Shown here piece after piece: positions 1 to 5,224 of a DNA stretch of 5,224 bases. Each line of letters begins with the position of its first letter. The stretch's first letter is position 1. Both the position numbers and the translations under genes were made by a program. The stretch comes from JAGUXG01 sp043798435 (GTDB lineage Bacteria; UBA9089; UBA9088; JAGUXG01). A model generated the notes under the pieces. That model was not told the origin of the DNA. It was given only the letters and a program-made list of their open reading frames with translations, and made no database searches. The DNA is taken from positions 1 to 5,224 of the forward strand of contig JAZDOR010000229.1 of the NCBI GenBank assembly GCA_043798435.1. Direction: 5' to 3'.

Positions 1-104
1 TTAAAGAGAGGATGAGGTCTTTTGATGTTGAAGTAGATGCGGCATTACGAGAAAAAGAAGGAAAGGGTTTTTATCTCCTTTCTACCTCTCTTAAATATTA
101 TTGA
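1..104 (+). CDS. Possible C-terminal end of an upstream gene, cut by the window edge
   Basis: The frame beginning at base 3 is open from the window edge for 33 codons and stops at TGA 102-104. The peptide ends in FYLLSTSLKYY and has an acidic and basic mix typical of a real soluble protein tail. The other two + frames stop within the first 15 bases. No family can be recognised from so few residues. The stop codon overlaps a TTGACA hexamer at 101-106. If real, this gene runs in the same direction as all the others and is separated from the next by 224 bases. It could equally be a chance open stretch. Confidence 0.35.
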   Translation, partial: KERMRSFDVEVDAALREKEGKGFYLLSTSLKYY

Positions 105-164
105 CAAAACTTATATAAAGGCTGTAAGCTATAAAAAATTAAAGATCAAAGTAATCGCTGCGGT

Positions 165-280
165 AGTGTAAGAAAAGAGGATATGGAGATTAAGGAGATA
201 AGGAGATAAAATTTTGAATTAAGAATTAAAAATGAATAATCTCCATATCCCCATTATCTCCTTATCCCCCTTTTTACACT
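165..280. repeat. Large imperfect inverted repeat, MITE-like (element A)
   Basis: The left arm (165-207) and right arm (239-280) are reverse complements at 35 of 43 aligned columns, with one bulged base, around a 31-nt loop made almost only of A and T. The outer ends are AGTGTAA and TTACACT. The arms contain near-tandem GGAGATAA units, so a purine-rich strand faces a pyrimidine-rich one. The element fills most of the 105-328 gap; the rest of that gap shows no gene. No clear target-site duplication borders it. Transcribed, it would fold into one long hairpin. It could be a non-autonomous transposon relic, a REP-type element or a processing site; the sequence does not decide. Confidence 0.75.
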
Positions 281-312
281 TCTGATACATAGCCTGAACG
301 GTTACAGATTAA

Positions 313-317
313 AAGGA
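313..317 (+). promoter_or_regulatory. Likely Shine-Dalgarno for the 329 start
   Basis: AAGGA lies 11 nt before the ATG at 329, a slightly long but workable spacing; a weaker GGGA at 321-324 is closer. The next in-frame ATG (335) would be 17 nt away, so 329 is the better start. Confidence 0.45.
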
Positions 318-328
318 TTTGGGACTTT

Positions 329-790
329 ATGACAATGAACGAAATACTTCAAGATGGTGGTAGCGGGATAATTGAGAAGCTCCAGTTTATATCTATGTTT
401 ATCTCAGTTATCGCTGTAATAACGGTCATTATTCTCTGGATTCTAAGGATACGGGCAGAAAAGAGGTTTCTATTCGTTCGGTCAGAAGACTTAAAAAAGA
501 TTGAGGTAATGGCTAAAGAAAGAGAGGAGCTGAGAGGCGAAATGATTAAAAAACTTGACCTTTTGGCAGAAAAAGATAAGGATCAGGAGAGCATTCTTTT
601 AAGTATATTTAAGCAAAGGGAAGAAAAAGGCAAGCAGGAGCAAGAAGACCTGGCCAACTGGTTGGAATATAAAGCAGCCAAGTGGCAACATGAGATAGAA
701 GACAAGTTTACTGCCAGATTTGACCGCCTTTTTCAGGATATAGAAAGCATCAAAACCCGCCTTGATAGATTAGAACAGAACAAGGGATAA
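329..790 (+). CDS. Membrane-anchored coiled-coil protein of unknown function
   Basis: This is a 153-residue protein whose family I do not recognise. Residues 1-18 are a short polar head. Residues about 19-39 form one strongly hydrophobic helix rich in Ile and Val, followed at once by basic residues (RIRAEKR). By the positive-inside rule this places the N-terminus outside and the rest in the cytoplasm. Residues about 52-150 are highly charged (Glu, Lys, Gln, Arg) with spaced Leu and Ile, as expected of a long coiled coil; the tail IKTRLDRLEQ is heptad-like. No catalytic motif is visible. The ATG at 329 is favoured by AAGGA upstream. The gene sits between element A and hairpin B1, 98 bases before the TPR gene. 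It could share a transcript with the downstream pair, but a structural or scaffold role is only inference from shape. Confidence 0.8.
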   Translation: MTMNEILQDGGSGIIEKLQFISMFISVIAVITVIILWILRIRAEKRFLFVRSEDLKKIEVMAKEREELRGEMIKKLDLLAEKDKDQESILLSIFKQREEKGKQEQEDLANWLEYKAAKWQHEIEDKFTARFDRLFQDIESIKTRLDRLEQNKG

Positions 791-806
791 AATTAGAAAA
801 AAATAT

Positions 807-876
807 TTACCGCAGAGAACGCAGAGATCTATGAATTATTTTTACAGCTTTTCTTCTCTGTGCCCTCTGCGGTTAA
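807..876. repeat. CGCAGAG-type palindromic repeat, two-module form (B1)
   Basis: The left arm is two 9-bp units, ACCGCAGAG and AACGCAGAG (809-826). The right arm is CTCTGTGCC and CTCTGCGGT (856-873). Fifteen of 18 stem positions pair, around a 29-nt loop, with TTA/TAA at the outer edges. The pyrimidine-rich flank after the right arm (TCTTCTT, then ATG) is shared with copy B2. The element occupies most of the 98-base gap between the coiled-coil gene and the TPR gene. There is no uninterrupted U-run after the stem, so it is not a convincing intrinsic terminator. Repeats of this general sequence are common in intergenic DNA of environmental bacterial genomes; their function is not established. 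Confidence 0.85.
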
Positions 877-888
877 TTTCTTCTTTAA

Positions 889-2739
889 ATGACTAAAGCA
901 TTACCAAGATTCTTTCTTCTCTGCTTTTTAATTACAACCACACTTGCCCTCGCCACTCCAAAAGATATTTATGAAGAAGGAGAAAAACTTCTGTCAGAAA
1001 GCAAAACCTCAGAGGCTATTGCCAGGTTTCTCTTAGCCGCTAAACAAAACCCTTATTACAAAGAGGCATACTATAAATTAGGGGATGTTTACTATCAAAA
1101 AGGTGATTATAAAGAGGCAATTCTATACCTCAAAGAGGCAATAAAGGTTGATGAAAATTACCTTGATGCCCTGAACCTGCTTGGATTGGCTTATGAGGCA
1201 GATACCCGGATAGACCTTGCCTTAGCTTGCTGGCAAAAATGCCTGAAGATTGACCCGCTCAATTTAACCAGCCACTATAACTTAGCCGGCGGATTCTATA
1301 AAAAAGGGAAGATTACCGATGCTATCTTTGAATATAAGAAGATAATAGAGATTGACCCTGATTACATCTTGGCCTGGATTGGCCTCGGCACGATTTACTG
1401 GAAAGAAAAAGACTTAATTGATGAAGCGATAAATTGTTTTAAGGAGGCAGAAAAGATTGATCCTGCCTCTCCTCTTCCTGCCATAAACCTTGGCGATGTA
1501 TATTTCAACCAGAAAAAGCTGGATACGGCTGAGCATTCCTATAAAAAGGCTTTGGAAAAAGACAGGGATAATCCTTATAGCCTGAGAAGATTAGGGGAAA
1601 TTTACCTTGAGAAGAAAGACTACCAGAAGGCAGGCAATATTTATAAAAAGCTCTCAAATCAGATGCCTGACCCTATCACCTATTACACCCTGGGTATAAT
1701 TAACGAGGCACAGAGAGAGTATGAAACTGCAAGTAGTCTTTATGAGAAGAGCCTTTCCCTTTCAAGCGATGATGAGGTGGCTCTATTTCGGTTGGACAGA
1801 ATAATACTTGAGAAGGAAAGGGAGTCTGTCTATTCTGAAAGAAGGAGAAATTCGGCTAAAGCTCATTTTGACCTGGGTGAGTATTATTTTAAGGAAAGGC
1901 AGATGCCCCTTGCCCTCTATGAGTATAAAACCTCTGTTTTGCTTAATCCTCAGGATGCCCAGACAAGGTATAAGTTAAGCAAGGTTTATGAAGCAGATGG
2001 GCTACTCTCGGATGCTTGCGATGAAATGATGAAGGCCAGAGAGCTTTCTCCAACAAACCAGGTTTATACTGACTACTTAGAGAAGATATACTTCAAGCAC
2101 AAGAGAAGCTTTATTTTTCGTGAGGGAATAGATCTATCCCAGATTCCGCCACCTATAATCTCCATCTTTATCCCTCAGTTTATTCAAGAAGAAGTGCTTC
2201 ATCAGGAGCTTTCTGAATTTACTGACCATCTTCTTTTCTCCCTTCTGCCTTCTTGCCATGTAAGGGCAATCTCTGAAAAAGAGAAGCTAAAAAAAGAGGA
2301 AGCAATCAGGAAGGCAAGTCTCTCAGGGGCCAACTTTCTCCTCTGGGTAGAGATAGAAGAGGGGAAGGATACAATACGACTAAACTCTTCTTTGATTGAT
2401 CTGGCTAATCTTTCCGAGGTCTTCAATATCATTTCAATGGGTGTTGGCAAGAATAAGATAAAAGACTCTTGTTTGCACCTTTCTGAGAAGGTAATAGAAG
2501 CTGTTCCTGTCTCTGGAAATATCTTCAAGATAGAAGGGGACAAGGTCTGGATAAATATTGGCACAAAGCAGGGGATCTCTGATAAGGATACACTTGAGAT
2601 TATGGAAAATGGGAAAAAGATTGGAGAGCTTAAGGTTACACAAATGGGTGGGTTGGTTTCAAAGGCCAGAGTCTCTACGCCACAGACAGAGCAGTTCTTG
2701 CGGCCTGGTCAAGAGGTGAGGGTAATACGAAAGAAGTAA
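889..2739 (+). CDS. Secreted TPR protein with FlgT/TolB-like C-terminal region
   Basis: This is a 616-residue exported protein, probably periplasmic or envelope-associated. Residues 1-22 are a Sec signal peptide: Lys3 and Arg7, a hydrophobic core, then ALA before TPKD. Cys12 lacks a lipobox context, so it is probably not a lipoprotein. About ten TPR units follow, at roughly 24-56, 58-91, 92-125, 126-159, 160-194 (one extra residue), 195-228, 229-261, 262-295, 322-355 and 356-389. A charged linker at 296-321 splits the array. Residues about 422-515 resemble the TolB/FlgO-like fold, with an LLFSLLP helix and a GANFLLWVEIE strand. Residues about 541-595 resemble the FlgT C-terminal domain (GNIFKI, VWINIGTKQGISDKD, GELKVTQ). 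TPRs bind proteins, so an assembly or scaffold role is likely; the partner is unknown. ATG 889 is the only upstream option because TAA 886-888 precedes it in frame. It has no Shine-Dalgarno and lies 12 nt after hairpin B1. The helicase gene follows after 12 nt. Confidence 0.9.
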   Translation: MTKALPRFFLLCFLITTTLALATPKDIYEEGEKLLSESKTSEAIARFLLAAKQNPYYKEAYYKLGDVYYQKGDYKEAILYLKEAIKVDENYLDALNLLGLAYEADTRIDLALACWQKCLKIDPLNLTSHYNLAGGFYKKGKITDAIFEYKKIIEIDPDYILAWIGLGTIYWKEKDLIDEAINCFKEAEKIDPASPLPAINLGDVYFNQKKLDTAEHSYKKALEKDRDNPYSLRRLGEIYLEKKDYQKAGNIYKKLSNQMPDPITYYTLGIINEAQREYETASSLYEKSLSLSSDDEVALFRLDRIILEKERESVYSERRRNSAKAHFDLGEYYFKERQMPLALYEYKTSVLLNPQDAQTRYKLSKVYEADGLLSDACDEMMKARELSPTNQVYTDYLEKIYFKHKRSFIFREGIDLSQIPPPIISIFIPQFIQEEVLHQELSEFTDHLLFSLLPSCHVRAISEKEKLKKEEAIRKASLSGANFLLWVEIEEGKDTIRLNSSLIDLANLSEVFNIISMGVGKNKIKDSCLHLSEKVIEAVPVSGNIFKIEGDKVWINIGTKQGISDKDTLEIMENGKKIGELKVTQMGGLVSKARVSTPQTEQFLRPGQEVRVIRKK

Positions 2740-2751
2740 CAATAATTAGCT

Positions 2752-5103
2752 GTGATGAAAAATATCAAACAAGGGAGCATTATTAAAAGCTCTAACTGGC
2801 CAGAGCCGGTTGAGATTAAGCTCATTGAGGAGATGGGGGAATATGTCCATATTGTTGGTGCTACCACCCTTTCCAGGGAGCATATTGACCAGATAATTCC
2901 CAGTGAAGAGTTTTCAAAAATTTCCATTACAGGAATAGAGTCAACCTTTTCTGAAGAGCCCTGGAAGGTCTTTCTGGCAACTGAGGCGATCCGTTATCGA
3001 TTTGCCTCTATGTATGACCCCTTGTTAGCCATGAACACCTCCAAGGTAGATCCACTTCCCCACCAGATTGAAGCCGTTTATGGCCGTGTGTTGAAGCTTC
3101 CGAGGATTCGTTTTTTGATTGCCGATGACCCTGGTGCTGGAAAAACAATTATGGCTGGACTCATCATCAAGGAGTTGAAACTTCGCCATCTCATAAAAAG
3201 AATTTTGATTGTGGCACCAGGACACCTCAAAGACCAGTGGCGAAGAGAACTGGATGAAAGATTTGAGGAGAAATTTATTACGATTGACAGGGGACTCTTG
3301 GATGCCTTTTATGGAGAGAATGTATGGCAGAGGGAGAATCAAATTATTACCTCCATTGACTTTGCTAAAAGAGACGATATTCTCCCCTCCATCTCTGCGA
3401 CACATTTTGACCTGATTATTGTGGATGAGGCACACAAGATGAGTGCCTACAGGTATGGAGAAAAAACAGAAAAGACCGGTCGTTATAAATTGGGCGAGGT
3501 TCTCTCAGCCACCACGGATCATTTCCTATTTCTAACTGCCACGCCGCATAAAGGGGACTCCGAAAACTTCAGGCTCTTCTTTGATCTTCTTGAACCAGGT
3601 TTCTTTGCCACAAACGAGATGCTTCTGGAATCTATCAGAAGTAAAGATAATCCTCTGTTTATCAGGCGCCTCAAGGAAGACCTGAAAGACTTTGAAGGCA
3701 GACCGCTCTTCTTACCCAGATATGTAAAGACTATCTCCTTCAACTTAGGAACCGCATCCCCCAATGAAAAAGAGCTTTACAATGGATTATCTAAATATGT
3801 TATCGACCAATATAATAGGGCCCTGGCAAAAGACAAGAAGAGAAATGTTACTTTTGCCCTGATGATCCTCCAGCGTCGGCTGGCCTCCAGCACCTATGCC
3901 CTCCTTAAGTCATTGGAGAGAAGAAAGAAACGGTTAGAGGATTTGCTAAAAGGGGGACAGAAAGAAGGCAAGGAAGGGAGCTTTGATTTTGACACAACTG
4001 AAGAACTTAGCGAAGAAGAGAGATGGAAGGAAGAGGAGATATGGGAAACCTTGAGCGTTGCCGAGAATAGAGAGGAATTAGAAAAGGAAATTAAGACTAT
4101 TGATAGTCTCATTGACCGTGCCAAAGATATTATCCAAAATGAGGAAGAGATAAAACTAAAGCAACTCAAAGAATCCCTAAAAGAATTAACAGAGAAATAC
4201 CCGGAGCAAAAAGACAAGAAGATCCTCATCTTTACCGAGTCAAGAGACACTTTGGAATATTTGGAAAAGAAAATAGGCTGTTGGGGTTACTCCATAAATA
4301 CAATCCACGGCGGAATGCGATTGGAGGATAGAATAAGGGCAGAAGGGATATTCAAAAACGAAACCCAGCTTCTGGTGGCAACAGAGGCAGCTGGGGAGGG
4401 TATCAATCTCCAGTTTTGTCATCTGATGGTCAATTACGATATCCCCTGGAATCCCAATCGGCTTGAGCAGAGAATGGGCAGAATTCATCGCTATGGTCAA
4501 GCGAAGGAAGTTTATGTCTTTAACCTTGTGGCAGAGGATACCCGTGAGGGTAAGGTGCTAAACAAATTGTTCCAGAAACTTGAGGAGATAAGACAGGCAT
4601 TAGGAAGCGATAAGGTTTTTGATGTAGTGAGCGAGGTACTATACATATACGACATAAGTCTCCCCCAACTCTTAATGGATGCAGTCACCAATGCCAGAAG
4701 TATGGAAGACATCCTAAAATGGATTGATATCCCGGTAGATGAGAATTATATCACCCAGGTCAAAGAAAATTTGGGTGAAAGCCTTGCTACCCGCTACATT
4801 GATTACACCCGGATAAAAGAGATGCAACAGCAGGCACAAGAACATCGTCTCATCCCTGAATATACCGAAGGCTTTTTCAAAAAGGCACTTATTAAAGTTG
4901 GTGGAAAATTTAAGGAGCGAAAAGACGGATTTTTGGCTATAGACTCTATTCCCTTTGAGATACGAAGGGTCGCAGAACAGGATAGATTTAAGAGATGCTT
5001 TGGGGAGTGCTTGAAAAAATACTCTAAGGTAACCTTTGATAAAGAGATTGCCTTCAAAAATCCTGAGGCCGAGTTCATTTCCTGTAACTATTTACCCAAG
5101 TGA
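2752..5103 (+). CDS. SNF2-family helicase, DrmD-like, apparently C-terminally truncated
   Basis: This is a 783-residue cytoplasmic superfamily 2 ATPase of the SNF2 class, expected to translocate on double-stranded DNA. Motifs in order: Q-like PLPHQIEAV (101-109); Walker A PGAGKT (127-132, Lys131) after DD; Ia ILIVAPGHLKDQW (151-163); DEAH (225-228); III LTATPHKGD (261-269); a charged helical insert (about 384-482); IV ILIFTESRDT (491-500); IHGG (518-521); V VATEAAGEGINLQ (542-554); VI RLEQRMGRIHRYGQ (570-583) with arginines 577 and 580. All catalytic residues are present. The start is GTG 2752 or, equally well, ATG 2755; no strong Shine-Dalgarno is seen, and the 12-nt gap after the TPR gene suggests coupling. 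As I recall, full-length relatives continue after NPEAEFIS with a GHPLFEA-like motif and a further C-terminal region, often with DUF3883. Here the frame instead reads CNYLPK and stops. The group includes DrmD of class 1 DISARM and is distantly related to RapA; standalone helicases of this type also occur, so no symbol is given. Confidence 0.93.
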   Translation: MMKNIKQGSIIKSSNWPEPVEIKLIEEMGEYVHIVGATTLSREHIDQIIPSEEFSKISITGIESTFSEEPWKVFLATEAIRYRFASMYDPLLAMNTSKVDPLPHQIEAVYGRVLKLPRIRFLIADDPGAGKTIMAGLIIKELKLRHLIKRILIVAPGHLKDQWRRELDERFEEKFITIDRGLLDAFYGENVWQRENQIITSIDFAKRDDILPSISATHFDLIIVDEAHKMSAYRYGEKTEKTGRYKLGEVLSATTDHFLFLTATPHKGDSENFRLFFDLLEPGFFATNEMLLESIRSKDNPLFIRRLKEDLKDFEGRPLFLPRYVKTISFNLGTASPNEKELYNGLSKYVIDQYNRALAKDKKRNVTFALMILQRRLASSTYALLKSLERRKKRLEDLLKGGQKEGKEGSFDFDTTEELSEEERWKEEEIWETLSVAENREELEKEIKTIDSLIDRAKDIIQNEEEIKLKQLKESLKELTEKYPEQKDKKILIFTESRDTLEYLEKKIGCWGYSINTIHGGMRLEDRIRAEGIFKNETQLLVATEAAGEGINLQFCHLMVNYDIPWNPNRLEQRMGRIHRYGQAKEVYVFNLVAEDTREGKVLNKLFQKLEEIRQALGSDKVFDVVSEVLYIYDISLPQLLMDAVTNARSMEDILKWIDIPVDENYITQVKENLGESLATRYIDYTRIKEMQQQAQEHRLIPEYTEGFFKKALIKVGGKFKERKDGFLAIDSIPFEIRRVAEQDRFKRCFGECLKKYSKVTFDKEIAFKNPEAEFISCNYLPK

Positions 5104-5117
5104 AGCAAAAGATAATT

Positions 5118-5206
5118 ATTCACCGCAGAGCACGCTGAGAACGCAGAGAATTTACAAAATTTTAAGTTTTTATTTCTCTGTGCTCTCTGCGACCTCTGCG
5201 GTTAAT
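5118..5206. repeat. CGCAGAG-type palindromic repeat, three-module form (B2)
   Basis: The left arm is three 9-bp units, ACCGCAGAG, CACGCTGAG and AACGCAGAG (5122-5148). The right arm is CTCTGTGCT, CTCTGCGAC and CTCTGCGGT (5176-5202). Twenty-two of 27 core positions pair around a 27-nt AT-rich loop; with flanking bases it is 27 of 33. It lies in the same orientation as B1 and shares the TCTTCTT flank and an ATG (5218-5220) 11 nt beyond GGTTAAT. It begins 14 nt after the helicase stop and fills most of the remaining window, where no other gene is seen. As with B1, there is no clean U-run, so a terminator call is not supported. Confidence 0.88.
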
Positions 5207-5224
5207 CTCTTCTTCAGATGGGTA

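Noticed and set aside
101..135. TTGACA at 101-106 as a promoter -35 box for the downstream genes
   Set aside because: The hexamer is perfect, but the sequence 16-18 nt on gives only a poor -10 (TAAGCT), and the better TATAAA is 23 nt away. The hexamer also overlaps a possible stop codon in AT-rich DNA, so chance is likely.
156..164. CGCTGCGGT as a remnant CGCAGAG-repeat arm
   Set aside because: It matches the right-arm unit at 8 of 9 bases, but there is no second unit or opposite arm nearby, so a chance match is more likely.
807..876. Hairpin B1 as an intrinsic terminator between the coiled-coil gene and the TPR gene
   Set aside because: The stem has three mismatches, the loop is 29 nt, and the tract after it is broken by A and C instead of being a U-run.
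3393..3401. CTCTGCGAC inside the helicase gene, identical to a B2 module
   Set aside because: It encodes a normal stretch of the conserved protein just before the DEAH motif, with no arm partner around it.
2202..5078. Several open frames on the minus strand opposite the TPR and helicase genes
   Set aside because: They lie entirely or almost entirely within well-supported + strand genes, show no domain-like sequence, and are explained as antisense shadows.
2752..5103. A DISARM defence system
   Set aside because: Only a DrmD-like helicase is seen. The defining DrmA, DrmB and DrmC genes and a methylase are absent from the window, and the helicase seems shortened.
5078..5224. Reading frame open through repeat B2 to the window end, containing SVLSATSAVNLFF
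   Set aside because: It is the translation of the repeat itself; the nine-base modules keep any one frame open. It does not resemble the missing helicase C-terminus and has no start of its own.
5218..5224. ATG at 5218 as the start of a next gene
   Set aside because: Only two codons and one base are visible. The equal spacing to the repeat is recorded as an observation, but a gene cannot be called.

Overview
The window reads as an AT-rich bacterial (possibly archaeal) chromosome segment from an uncultivated lineage. Arg is often AGA/AGG and Ile often ATA. Intergenic spaces hold palindromic repeats of the CGCAGAG type that are common in draft genomes of candidate phyla. A cleavable signal peptide on a TPR protein with a FlgT/TolB-like C-terminus points towards a diderm bacterium, but the phylum cannot be named from this window.

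Layout, all genes on the + strand: (1) 1-104, the last 33 codons of a possible upstream gene. (2) 105-328, a non-coding gap dominated by a large imperfect inverted repeat (165-280, element A). (3) 329-790, a 153-residue protein with one membrane segment and a long coiled coil, family not recognised. (4) 791-888, a gap filled by a CGCAGAG hairpin (B1). (5) 889-2739, a secreted protein with about ten TPR units and a FlgT/TolB-like C-terminal region. (6) 2752-5103, a SNF2-family helicase in the group that includes DISARM DrmD, lying 12 nt after the TPR gene. It appears to lack the C-terminal part seen in full-length relatives. (7) 5104-5224, a second, longer hairpin of the same family (B2), running up to an ATG at 5218 near the window end.

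The TPR and helicase genes look like one transcription unit, with the 329-790 gene possibly part of it. The two CGCAGAG hairpins lie in the same orientation on either side of the TPR-helicase pair. The most notable points are the repeats and what they do to the genes. Their stems differ by one 9-bp module in each arm. Each ends exactly 11 nt before an ATG, one of which is the TPR gene start, which has no Shine-Dalgarno sequence. The helicase reading frame leaves its family consensus just before B2. The helicase hints at a DNA-defence locus, but no methylase, DUF1998 protein or nuclease is visible here, so no system can be claimed.
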